DNA of 5,148 nucleotides from Nitrospira sp. (GTDB lineage Bacteria; Nitrospirota; Nitrospiria; Nitrospirales; Nitrospiraceae): the NCBI GenBank assembly GCA_016873525.1, contig VGXD01000167.1, positions 1 through 5,148 of the forward strand, read 5' to 3'. This document shows, one piece after another, positions 1 to 5,148 of this stretch; within the stretch, counting starts at the first letter, position 1; the number at the start of each line of letters is the position of its first letter. Both the position numbers and the translations under genes were made by a program. A model generated the notes under the pieces. That model searched no databases, had not been told where the DNA came from, and saw only the letters and a list, made by a program, of their open reading frames with translations.

Positions 1-423
1 TTTCTGATCGTCGGCAGTTGGATGCTGACGCAACAGAAAGAGGATCAGGCCATCTTCGTGACCTTCCCGAGCGGAAAACAGATTGAAACCGAAGTGGCCG
101 ATACGCCGGAAAAGCTTCTGTTTGGGTTGGCCTTTCGGGAAGGATTGCCGCCGGACTCGGGGATGCTGTATATCTTCGAGAGTTCCGGCCGGCATCGTCT
201 CCGGACCAAGGGGTTTACCTTCCCGGTCGATATGATCTGGGCGGACGAGAGCCACCACGTGGTGGCGGTGGTGGAAGGGGCGGCGCCCTGTCCGCAGGAT
301 CCCTGTCCCGTCTTCGGTCCTCCGCCGGAGGATGCCCGGTATGTGATTCAAACCGCCGCAGGATTCGTGAAACAAGAACAGGTCGTTCCCGGGATGGAGT
401 TGAAATTTACGCTTCGACTCTAG
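1..423 (+). CDS. DUF192 family protein, 5' end outside window
   Basis: A member of the DUF192 family, small beta-rich proteins of unknown biochemical function that are often exported. Counting from the Met at base 22, the family pattern is visible: a GL-x-x-R-like block (GLAFR, residues 35-39), the GM pair at 47-48, an F-x-x-P-V-D segment ending at D70 in place of the usual P-L-D, and a C-terminal A-G-F-x(8)-P-G-M-E-L-x-F block. A Pro/Cys-rich patch (PCPQDPCP, 89-96) sits where many members carry one cysteine. The frame stays open to base 1, and the seven codons before the Met read FLIVGSW. This is hydrophobic and could be the end of a signal peptide or membrane anchor. The Met at 22 has no Shine-Dalgarno sequence, so I treat the gene as truncated by the window; a 133-residue protein from base 22 is the alternative. 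The stop is TAG at 421-423, about 50 nt before the Rieske gene. Family call is firm; start and role are not. Confidence 0.85.
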   Translation, partial: FLIVGSWMLTQQKEDQAIFVTFPSGKQIETEVADTPEKLLFGLAFREGLPPDSGMLYIFESSGRHRLRTKGFTFPVDMIWADESHHVVAVVEGAAPCPQDPCPVFGPPPEDARYVIQTAAGFVKQEQVVPGMELKFTLRL

Positions 424-453
424 GTCAGGAAGCCGATACGAGTGGGTGCGTGG

Positions 454-462
454 AAGGAAGGA
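454..462 (+). promoter_or_regulatory. Ribosome binding site of the Rieske gene
   Basis: The purine run AAGGAAGGA contains two AAGGA cores. The second ends 10 nt before ATG 473. It favours ATG 473 over the upstream in-frame GTG at 446, whose nearest SD-like AGGA (427-430) is 15 nt away. Confidence 0.55.
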
Positions 463-472
463 CGAGAGCCGT

Positions 473-790
473 ATGGAAGGGTTTCAATTGGTCGCGAAGG
501 TTGAGGAGGTTCCTCCCGGCCGATCCAAGGTCGTGCAGGTCAACGAGCGCCCGATCGCCCTCTTTAATGTCGAGGGGACCTTCTACGCCATTTACAATAA
601 CTGCCCCCACGAGGGGGGGCCGCTTGGCGAGGGACATTTGAAGGGCTGTGTCGTGTCCTGTCCCTGGCATGACCTGGCGTTCGACGTGCGGAATGGGCAG
701 GCTACCGACGGGGGCGGGTATTGCGTGGGGAGCTACGAGGTGTGCGTGAAGGACGAGGGAGTCTTTGTCGGCGCGCGCCGCAAGCGCTGA
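473..790 (+). CDS. Rieske-type [2Fe-2S] ferredoxin
   Basis: A small soluble electron carrier of 105 residues, typical length for the ferredoxins of ring-hydroxylating dioxygenases and for NirD-like subunits. The cluster-binding pattern C-P-H-x16-C-P-W-H is complete: C44, H46, C63 and H66, where two Cys bind one iron and two His the other. The two extra cysteines that form a disulfide in cytochrome bc1/b6f Rieske proteins are absent at their usual places, so this is the ferredoxin subtype. No signal peptide or membrane segment is visible, which implies a cytoplasmic protein. I chose ATG 473 because AAGGA repeats at 454-462 lie about 10 nt upstream and the fold begins at once (EGFQLVAKVEEVPPG). 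An in-frame GTG at 446 would add nine polar residues and has poorer spacing. No oxygenase or nitrite reductase gene is next to it, so the partner is unknown. It may be a housekeeping ferredoxin co-transcribed with its neighbours. Confidence 0.92.
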   Translation: MEGFQLVAKVEEVPPGRSKVVQVNERPIALFNVEGTFYAIYNNCPHEGGPLGEGHLKGCVVSCPWHDLAFDVRNGQATDGGGYCVGSYEVCVKDEGVFVGARRKR

Positions 791-907
791 GGCGGAAGCG
801 GTTGGGGGTGGCGGCGCCGATGCGGCGGTGGTGAAGACGGACGAGGGGAGCAGGGGCAGGGATGGTTCAATCGCCGGGTGAAGGGTTTGGTACCGATTCC
901 GATCGGC

Positions 908-912
908 AGGAG
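908..912 (+). promoter_or_regulatory. Ribosome binding site deciding the start of the I42-like gene
   Basis: AGGAG lies 6 nt before GTG 919, a near-ideal Shine-Dalgarno arrangement. The competing ATG at 862 has only G-rich sequence before it: AGGGG 5 nt away and GGGAG 11 nt away. This supports GTG 919 as the start. Confidence 0.55.
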
Positions 913-918
913 AAACAC

Positions 919-1227
919 GTGACGGCTTCCGTGGGAGCCACTTTTCACGTGCACCTGTGGGAAGACCGTACGCGGGGGGAGCAGTGGGTGCCGTCGTACG
1001 AGGCGGGGGCCTTTGCGCTTGTGAACGACGAGTTTCTCCGGACCGCCAGCGGCAACGCCGTCGAGTCGGGGCGTCGAAGCTTCGAGTTCCGCGCGATCGC
1101 GCCGGGCCCGCAGCGCCTGTTGTTCGAAAAACGCATGGGCTGGAAGTTTACGGCCGAAGACCGCCGCGTCTTTCTTGTCCAGGTGGTCGAGGGACCCGGC
1201 CGATCCGGCCGAAGCGGGGACGCGTGA
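919..1227 (+). CDS. Chagasin/I42-like putative protease inhibitor, divergent
   Basis: A 102-residue protein whose pattern of beta strands and loops resembles the chagasin family (MEROPS I42), small immunoglobulin-like inhibitors of papain-type cysteine proteases. Three family loops can be placed, numbering from GTG 919: EDRTRGEQW (15-23) at the NPTTGY-x-W loop, ESGRR (49-53) at the G-x-G-G loop, and R-M-G-W (72-75) at the RPW loop, followed by the R-R-V-F-L-V-Q-V strand. The aligned glycine and tryptophans are kept, but the NPTTG core is not, so inhibitory activity is uncertain. No signal peptide is seen, whereas many bacterial I42 proteins are exported. I chose GTG 919 because of the AGGAG 6 nt upstream and because codons 862-918 have a lower third-position GC than the rest of the gene. 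ATG 862 is the alternative and adds 19 polar residues. Its stop overlaps the next start (TGATG). The gene is likely real; the family is fairly likely; the function is inferred. Confidence 0.72.
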   Translation: MTASVGATFHVHLWEDRTRGEQWVPSYEAGAFALVNDEFLRTASGNAVESGRRSFEFRAIAPGPQRLLFEKRMGWKFTAEDRRVFLVQVVEGPGRSGRSGDA

Positions 1228-2066
1228 TGCCCGACATCGGATTTCTCAATGGCCGGTTCATGCCGCTCGAACAAGTCCTGGTGCCGGTGGAGGACCGAGG
1301 CTTCCAGTTCGGCGACGGGGTCTACGAAGTGATCCGCACGTACCGCGGGGTCCCGTATCAACTGGAGGCGCACTTGGCCCGTCTGGAGCGGAGCGCCCAG
1401 GCGATCGGGCTGGCGCTGCCCTACCGCCTACGTGAGTGGCAGGACTTCGTGCGGGAAGGTCTCGCATTGGGGGCCCATGACGAGAGCAAGGTCTATATCC
1501 AGGTGACACGGGGGGTGGCGCCACGGGACCATGCCTTTCCGGCTTCCACGAGCCCCACGATGGTCATGACCGTGCGGGCGTTGCGGCCGTTGGATGCGGC
1601 CTTGCGCGAGACCGGGGTGGAAGCGGCCACGATGGACGATCTGCGTTGGGGGCGCTGCGACATCAAGAGCGTGAATCTGCTGCCTAACGTGATGGCCAAG
1701 CAGAAGGCCAAGGAGATAGGGGCCTTCGAAGCGATCTTCCTGCGCAATGGGATGGTGACGGAAGGGGCTGTCAGCAACGTGATGGTGGTGCGAGGAGAGG
1801 TCTTGATGACCGCGCCGGAAGGGGAACGCATTTTATCCGGCGTGACCCGGTCGGTCGTCTTGGCTTTGGCGCGCAAGGCAGGCGTGACGGTGCAGGAGCG
1901 GGCGGTCAGCGTGGAAGAATTGCGGAGCGCCGACGAAGTGTTTCTGACCGGGACAACCGTAGAAGTCCTGGCGGTGGTCCGTCTGGACGGTGCGCCGGTT
2001 GGGACCGGTCGGCCCGGCACGGTCACGGGTTTGCTCAGCGCTCGCTTCCAGGCTTCCCTGGGGTAA
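1227..2066 (+). CDS. D-amino-acid transaminase-like class IV PLP aminotransferase
   Basis: A 279-residue fold-type IV PLP enzyme, the usual length for D-amino-acid transaminase (EC 2.6.1.21), which exchanges amino groups between D-amino acids such as D-Ala or D-Glu and 2-oxo acids in the cytoplasm. It resembles Bacillus DAAT closely in key blocks: D-R-G-F-Q-F-G-D-G-V-Y-E-V (23-35), Q-V-T-R-G-x-x-P-R-x-H-x-F-P (92-105) and R-C-D-I-K-S-x-N-L-L (143-152). K147 is the expected Schiff-base lysine, E179 the residue that contacts the PLP ring nitrogen, and Y33, R100 and H102 match the carboxylate-trap residues Tyr31, Arg98 and His100 of the Bacillus enzyme. These features favour DAAT over branched-chain aminotransferase (IlvE) or aminodeoxychorismate lyase (PabC), although annotations often interchange them. 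ATG 1227 overlaps the preceding TGA by one base; GGGGA lies 6 nt upstream. The frame is open back to 957, but that stretch overlaps the inhibitor-like gene and lies outside the family fold. Confidence 0.9.
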   Translation: MPDIGFLNGRFMPLEQVLVPVEDRGFQFGDGVYEVIRTYRGVPYQLEAHLARLERSAQAIGLALPYRLREWQDFVREGLALGAHDESKVYIQVTRGVAPRDHAFPASTSPTMVMTVRALRPLDAALRETGVEAATMDDLRWGRCDIKSVNLLPNVMAKQKAKEIGAFEAIFLRNGMVTEGAVSNVMVVRGEVLMTAPEGERILSGVTRSVVLALARKAGVTVQERAVSVEELRSADEVFLTGTTVEVLAVVRLDGAPVGTGRPGTVTGLLSARFQASLG

Positions 2067-2107
2067 CGGGCATCGGTCCGGTCTTTCTTCGAGCGGCCCC
2101 TTCCCCC

Positions 2108-2136
2108 TTGCGTTGGCTGTTGCAAAATGGTAACGT
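2108..2136 (+). promoter_or_regulatory. Weak candidate sigma-70-type promoter for rimP operon
   Basis: TTGCGT (2108-2113), a 17-bp spacer, then TAACGT (2131-2136) preceded by an extended -10 TG at 2128-2129. Each hexamer matches consensus at only about three positions. It is the best candidate in the gap before rimP, and would start transcription near 2143, directly before the terminator hairpin. Little weight should be placed on it. Confidence 0.2.
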
Positions 2137-2147
2137 GTACGGACTGT

Positions 2148-2175
2148 AAGTGGGCCTGGGCCCACTTTTTTATTT
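2148..2175 (+). terminator. Intrinsic terminator or attenuator directly before rimP
   Basis: The self-complementary core AGTGGGCCTGGGCCCACT (2149-2166) can form a 7-8 bp GC-rich stem (AAGTGGGC with GCCCACTT) with a CTGG loop, followed by six T at 2166-2171, then A and three more T. This is a complete rho-independent terminator on the + strand. It lies 81 nt after the transaminase stop and its T-run ends about 10 nt before the rimP GTG. It could end the upstream operon, or attenuate the rimP-nusA-infB transcript if the promoter lies upstream. Premature terminators in rimP leaders are known in some other bacteria, so the second role is plausible. Confidence 0.85.
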
Positions 2176-2181
2176 GGATTG

Positions 2182-2733
2182 GTGACGGACGTGGAAAAGC
2201 CGCTCTGGCCGGAGCAGTCTCGAGGCTCTGGGGGATCGGATTCCAGGCAGGTTGCCGAACGTGTCCGGGCCGTTGCGGCTCCGATCGCCCGCGCCCTTGC
2301 CCTGGAGCTGGTCGATGTGGAGTGTGCGGGACAGGGGTCCCGCACGGTGCTCCGGGTCTTCATCGACAAGCCTGGGGGCGTGAGCGTGAGTGATTGCGAG
2401 CAGGTGCACCTGTCGCTCGGCCACGCGCTTGATGTCGAGGATCCCGTCCCGCATGCCTATACGCTGGAGGTGTCTTCTCCCGGCTTGGACCGGCCGCTCA
2501 AGCGGCGGGAAGACTACCAGCGTGTCATTGGGAAGTCGGTGCGCCTCAAGTTCACGCAGCCGCTCGATGGGCAATGGCGGCTGGTGGGCCGGTTGCAGGA
2601 AATCGACGATCAGGGGGTCGTGCTGGCGTTGCCGCCCGTGCAGGCGCGGCAGCGCGCCCCAGCAGCCGTTGGGCCGACCGTCAGGATCGATTGGAAAACG
2701 ATTGCCGAAGCGAGGCTGGAGATCGAGTTTTAG
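2182..2733 (+). CDS. rimP: Ribosome maturation factor RimP
   Basis: RimP binds the free 30S subunit in the cytoplasm and helps its late assembly. The family signature L-E-V-S-S-P-G-L-D-R-P-L is at residues 95-106, preceded by L-D-V-E-D-P (83-88) and an N-terminal alpha/beta domain (about 22-90: E-L-V-D-V-E, R-V-F-I-D). The C-terminal SH3-like barrel spans about 110-183. The protein has 183 residues against about 150 in E. coli. The excess is a Ser/Gly-rich N-terminal extension of about 20 residues and a Pro/Ala/Arg-rich insertion (about 151-165) within the barrel. The start is uncertain: TTG 2179, GTG 2182 and GTG 2191 are all in frame. I chose 2182, which has only a weak GGA close by; 2191 has GGTGA 5 nt upstream and would remove three residues. 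The T-run of the terminator lies just before the initiation region. rimP is followed by nusA after 57 nt, the standard gene order. Confidence 0.95.
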   Translation: MTDVEKPLWPEQSRGSGGSDSRQVAERVRAVAAPIARALALELVDVECAGQGSRTVLRVFIDKPGGVSVSDCEQVHLSLGHALDVEDPVPHAYTLEVSSPGLDRPLKRREDYQRVIGKSVRLKFTQPLDGQWRLVGRLQEIDDQGVVLALPPVQARQRAPAAVGPTVRIDWKTIAEARLEIEF

Positions 2734-2790
2734 ACAGCGTTCGGAACGACCGGGCGGACGGCTATACGGACGAGAACGAGGAATGGGGCT

Positions 2791-3972
2791 ATGAACCGAG
2801 AATTGATTGCGGTAATCGACCAGATTGGACGTGAAAAAGGCATCGACAAGGCCAGGGTCCTTGGCGCGGTCGAGGCCGCGCTGCAAGCGGCCGCCAGGAA
2901 GCGATTCGGCCAGGGCGAAAATATCCAGGTGCAGATCGATCCGAAGACCGGCGAAATCTCCGTGGTGTCGCTCAAGACGATCGTGGACACCGTGACGAAT
3001 CCCAAGGCCGAGTTGTCGATTCAGGAAGCCCGCCGCGTGGACAGCGAAGCCGAAATCGGGGATGAGATCGGCACTGTGATCGAGATGGATGAGTTGGGGC
3101 GGATCGCGGCCCAGGCTGCGAAGCAGGTGATTTGCCAGAAGGTCCGGGAAGCCGAATGGGAGTCGGTCCAGCGCGAGTACTCCACGCGCCAGGGCGATCT
3201 GATCAACGGCATCATCCTGGGGCAGGAGCGGCGCAATTACCTGGTCGATCTGGGCAAGACCGAAGCGATCCTGCCGGTCCAGGAACAGATTCCGCGCGAA
3301 TCCTATCGCCGTGGCGACCGGCTCAAAGCGCTTCTCTTGGAGGTGCGGCGCACCCCCAAGGACGTGCAGGTGATTCTCTCGCGCACCCATCCGCAGTTCG
3401 TGGCCAAGTTGTTCGAACTGGAAGTGCCGGAAGTGACCGAGAAAATCATCGAGATCAAAGGCATCGTCCGGGAGCCCGGAGACCGGACCAAAATTGCGGT
3501 GTCGTCCCGCGACAAGGCCGTGGATCCGGTGGGGGCCTGCGTGGGCATCAAGGGCTCGCGCGTGCAGGCGGTGGTCAGGGAACTGCGCGGGGAGAAGATC
3601 GACATTATCGCCTGGACGTCCGATCCGCGGGTCTTCATCGCGGAAGCCTTGAATCCGGCGACCATCGAGAAGGTCGGCGTCGACGATGAGAAGAAGTCGG
3701 CCTTGGTGGTGGTGGCGGACTCCCAGCTCTCCCTCGCAATCGGGAAAAACGGCCAGAACGTGCGTCTGGCGGCCAAGCTGACCGGGTGGAAGATTGACAT
3801 CATCAGCGCGACGGAATACGAGAAGGAAAAGGCCGAGCGCGACAAGGAAATCAAGGCGGCGCTGGCCGAGGAAACGGAGGCCCAGCGGGAAGAAGATGCC
3901 GCCAAGGCTCAGCGTCAGGCTGCCGCGGCTCTGGAAGCCGCCGCCGGCGCCGCCGGCGAGGGAGCGGCCTAA
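2791..3972 (+). CDS. nusA: Transcription termination/antitermination factor NusA
   Basis: NusA binds RNA polymerase near the RNA exit channel and modulates pausing, intrinsic termination and antitermination. Domains in order: N-terminal RNA-polymerase-binding domain (about 1-130), S1 domain (about 132-199, with G-x-I-L-G-Q-E-R-R-N-Y-L-V-D-L-G), KH1 (about 203-282, GxxG loop G252-I-K-G255) and KH2 (about 285-345, GxxG loop G318-K-N-G321). At 393 residues it lacks the two C-terminal acidic repeats of the E. coli protein and ends, like shorter NusA forms, soon after KH2. Residues 341-393 are a charged, then Ala/Gly-rich tail likely to be helical or disordered. ATG 2791 is supported by GAGGA at 2778-2782, 8 nt upstream, and by the normal N-terminal sequence. 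The gene lies between rimP and infB as usual. The 57-nt gap before it shows no promoter or terminator, so it should be co-transcribed with rimP. Confidence 0.98.
   Translation: MNRELIAVIDQIGREKGIDKARVLGAVEAALQAAARKRFGQGENIQVQIDPKTGEISVVSLKTIVDTVTNPKAELSIQEARRVDSEAEIGDEIGTVIEMDELGRIAAQAAKQVICQKVREAEWESVQREYSTRQGDLINGIILGQERRNYLVDLGKTEAILPVQEQIPRESYRRGDRLKALLLEVRRTPKDVQVILSRTHPQFVAKLFELEVPEVTEKIIEIKGIVREPGDRTKIAVSSRDKAVDPVGACVGIKGSRVQAVVRELRGEKIDIIAWTSDPRVFIAEALNPATIEKVGVDDEKKSALVVVADSQLSLAIGKNGQNVRLAAKLTGWKIDIISATEYEKEKAERDKEIKAALAEETEAQREEDAAKAQRQAAAALEAAAGAAGEGAA
3940..3957 (+). repeat. Tandem 9-bp repeat forming a GC hairpin at the nusA 3' end
   Basis: GCCGCCGGC occurs twice in tandem and encodes Ala-Ala-Gly twice in the NusA tail. 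Within it, GCCGGC (3943-3948) and GCCGGC (3952-3957) can pair around a GCC loop. No T-run follows, so it is not a terminator. It is a likely site of length variation by slippage. Confidence 0.6.
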
Positions 3973-4042
3973 CGAGTCGTGTCGAACGGGAACTGCAACT
4001 GGATGCACAGACCAGCCGGTGATGACGGGACGAGGATGACGC

Positions 4043-4046
4043 AGGA
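4043..4046 (+). promoter_or_regulatory. Ribosome binding site of infB
   Basis: AGGA 6 nt before ATG 4053. It fixes the infB start, which also matches the standard IF2 N-terminus (MRVYELAKQLG). Confidence 0.6.
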
Positions 4047-4052
4047 ATTTGC

Positions 4053-5148
4053 ATGAGAGTGTACGAATTAGCCAAACAGCTCGGGATGGAAAATCGGGAC
4101 TTGATCCCCGAGTTAAAGCGCTTGGGCATCGCCGTGGCCTCGCACAGTAGTGCGTTGGATGAAGAGGCCGTTCAGAAGGCGCTGCACAAATTGATGCCCG
4201 GCAAAGCCAAGCCTGCGCCCAAGACGACGGCCAAGGGCGATGAGGACAAGAAGGACGGCGGCGTCCGCAAGGCCAAGCCTGCGGCGTCGGAGTCCGATCG
4301 GGAAACGGTCCGAGGGGCCGCGAAGACCGCGCAGAAGTCGGCTCCGGTCGCGGCCGAGGAGCCTCCCAAGCTGGAGAAAAAGCGCGTTCTGTTCAAGCGC
4401 AAAAAAACGGATGAAGAACTTGAAGCGGAGGCGGCGGCCGAACTGGCTTCCAGCCAGCCGCATCCGTCTGCGGCGCCCTCTCTCGACAGACCCCACGAGC
4501 AGCCGATGGTCCATGAGGCGGCGGTTGCACCAGCGCTCCACGAAGAAGCGCCGGCCGGCATCTCCGCCGCTCCTCCCGTTGTCGAGCACGAACGGCTGCC
4601 AGAATCGTCCATGCCGGCCGGCATGGCCCCTCCGGTCGTTCCGCCCTTGCCGCAGGAGGGTAAGCCTCTGGCGCCGGCGTCGGCCATGGAGACCGGCGAA
4701 CTTCGCGGGGACAAGAAAAAGGGCGCGGTCCTTCCGCCGCTCGTTGCCGAGGCGGGGCTGCGCGACAAACTCAAGAAAATCAAAAAGACAGGTCGCGCTC
4801 GGGACGACGAAGCGCTCAAGTTCAGGGAAGATGCGGCCCGGTGGCAGGATTTGCGGGCCATCCCGGTGCATCGCCGCGAGGAGCGGTCGCGCCATCTCCA
4901 GCCTTCTGCGGCGACGGAAGTCACGAAGCCCCGCAAAAAAGTCATCAAGCTGGCTCCCGGCTTGACGGTGAAGGAATACGCCGAGCTGGTCGGTCAGCGG
5001 CCCGCCGACGTGATCAGGAAATTGATGGAGATGGGCCAGATGCTCACCCTCAACCAGGCGATGAACCCGGAGGTCGCGCTCTTGATCGCGGAAGGGCTGG
5101 GCTTGAAGGCCGAGGTCTCGACGGAAAAAGAGGGCGAAGAGTTGCTGG
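4053..5148 (+). CDS. infB: Translation initiation factor IF-2, N-terminal part
   Basis: IF2 is the GTPase that brings initiator fMet-tRNA to the 30S subunit and promotes subunit joining. Only the first 365 codons are here; the frame is open to the right edge. Residues 1-50 form the small N-terminal helical domain (MRVYELAKQLGMENRDLIPELKRLGI). Residues 50 to about 295 are a low-complexity Lys/Glu/Ala/Pro-rich linker, usual in IF2, with basic patches such as EKKRVLFKRKK. A second IF2_N domain begins near V297 (V-I-K-L-A-P-G-L-T-V-K-E-Y-A, then D-V-I-R-K-L-M-E-M-G-Q-M) and reaches about 358. The G domain with its P-loop, domain II and the tRNA-binding C-terminal domains lie beyond the window. 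The start at 4053 has AGGA 6 nt upstream. The gene follows nusA by 80 nt with no terminator between them, so it should belong to the rimP operon. Confidence 0.97.
   Translation, partial: MRVYELAKQLGMENRDLIPELKRLGIAVASHSSALDEEAVQKALHKLMPGKAKPAPKTTAKGDEDKKDGGVRKAKPAASESDRETVRGAAKTAQKSAPVAAEEPPKLEKKRVLFKRKKTDEELEAEAAAELASSQPHPSAAPSLDRPHEQPMVHEAAVAPALHEEAPAGISAAPPVVEHERLPESSMPAGMAPPVVPPLPQEGKPLAPASAMETGELRGDKKKGAVLPPLVAEAGLRDKLKKIKKTGRARDDEALKFREDAARWQDLRAIPVHRREERSRHLQPSAATEVTKPRKKVIKLAPGLTVKEYAELVGQRPADVIRKLMEMGQMLTLNQAMNPEVALLIAEGLGLKAEVSTEKEGEELL
4654..4660 (+). promoter_or_regulatory. Internal Shine-Dalgarno-like site within infB
   Basis: AGGAGGG lies in the linker-coding part of infB. An in-frame CTG (codon 206, 4668-4670) follows after 7 nt, and an in-frame ATG (codon 212, 4686) after 25 nt. 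E. coli infB uses internal starts to make shorter IF2 forms, so this could be a similar site. CTG is a rare start codon and the ATG is too far for normal spacing, so this remains a candidate. Confidence 0.2.

Noticed and set aside
446..472. GTG 446 as the start of the Rieske ferredoxin
   Set aside because: ATG 473 has better placed AAGGA sequences and gives the usual family length; the added residues are polar and outside the fold.
862..918. ATG 862 as the start of the I42-like gene
   Set aside because: Its Shine-Dalgarno is weaker than the AGGAG before GTG 919 and the 19 codons have lower third-position GC. It is not excluded.
957..1226. Upstream extension of the transaminase frame by 90 codons
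   Set aside because: It overlaps the inhibitor-like gene in another frame, is Arg/Gly/Pro-rich and has no counterpart in the enzyme family. The ATG at 1227 gives the normal N-terminus.
1995..2008. Small inverted repeat CCGGT-TGGG-ACCGG near the transaminase 3' end
   Set aside because: A 5-bp stem within coding sequence and no T-run; expected by chance at this GC content.
2127..2393. 88-codon frame across the terminator and into rimP
   Set aside because: It runs through the terminator hairpin and overlaps the clear rimP frame; the Cys/Gly/Arg-rich translation has no family resemblance.
3132..3689. 185-codon frame on the plus strand inside nusA
   Set aside because: Shadow frame of nusA with Gly/Arg/Ser-rich translation and no ribosome binding site or domain.
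2170..4008. 612-codon open frame on the minus strand opposite rimP and nusA
   Set aside because: It mirrors two firmly identified genes. In GC-rich genes with GC-rich third positions, one antisense frame often lacks stops. The translation is rich in Arg, His, Leu, Asp and Pro and shows no recognisable domain.
4113..4948. Two antisense frames of about 260 codons opposite the infB linker
   Set aside because: They overlap each other in different frames and mirror the low-complexity linker; their composition is Arg/Ser/Gly-rich with no domain.

Overview
This is a GC-rich bacterial chromosomal window with all genes on the + strand and no sign of mobile DNA, CRISPR, tRNA or rRNA. The right half is the conserved rimP-nusA-infB transcription/translation operon. 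From remembered sequences, the NusA and RimP resemble those of Nitrospirota (Nitrospira-like). That assignment is an inference from protein character and was not tested by a search.

Layout. (1) Bases 1-2066 hold four small, closely packed genes: a DUF192 protein whose frame is open at the left edge, a Rieske-type [2Fe-2S] ferredoxin, a small protein resembling the chagasin/I42 family of cysteine-protease inhibitors, and a D-amino-acid-transaminase-like class IV PLP enzyme. The last two overlap by one base (TGATG) and are probably translationally coupled. (2) Bases 2067-2181 are a short non-coding gap with a textbook intrinsic terminator hairpin ending about 10 nt before rimP. It could end the upstream operon, act as an attenuator in the rimP leader, or both. 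(3) Bases 2182-5148 hold rimP (30S maturation), nusA (transcription elongation, termination and antitermination) and the first 365 codons of infB (translation initiation factor 2). infB runs off the right edge before its GTPase domain.

How the genes fit together. RimP, NusA and IF2 form a widely conserved operon linking ribosome assembly, transcription and translation initiation. The four upstream genes have no obvious common pathway. Their spacing suggests co-transcription, but only the inhibitor-like/transaminase pair has direct coupling evidence.

I see no convincing undescribed system. The items most worth checking are the hairpin abutting rimP, the divergent chagasin-like gene fused by overlap to a D-amino-acid transaminase, and a consensus Shine-Dalgarno sequence inside infB that could drive a shorter IF2 isoform. 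Long antisense open frames, including one of 612 codons, are best explained as composition shadows.
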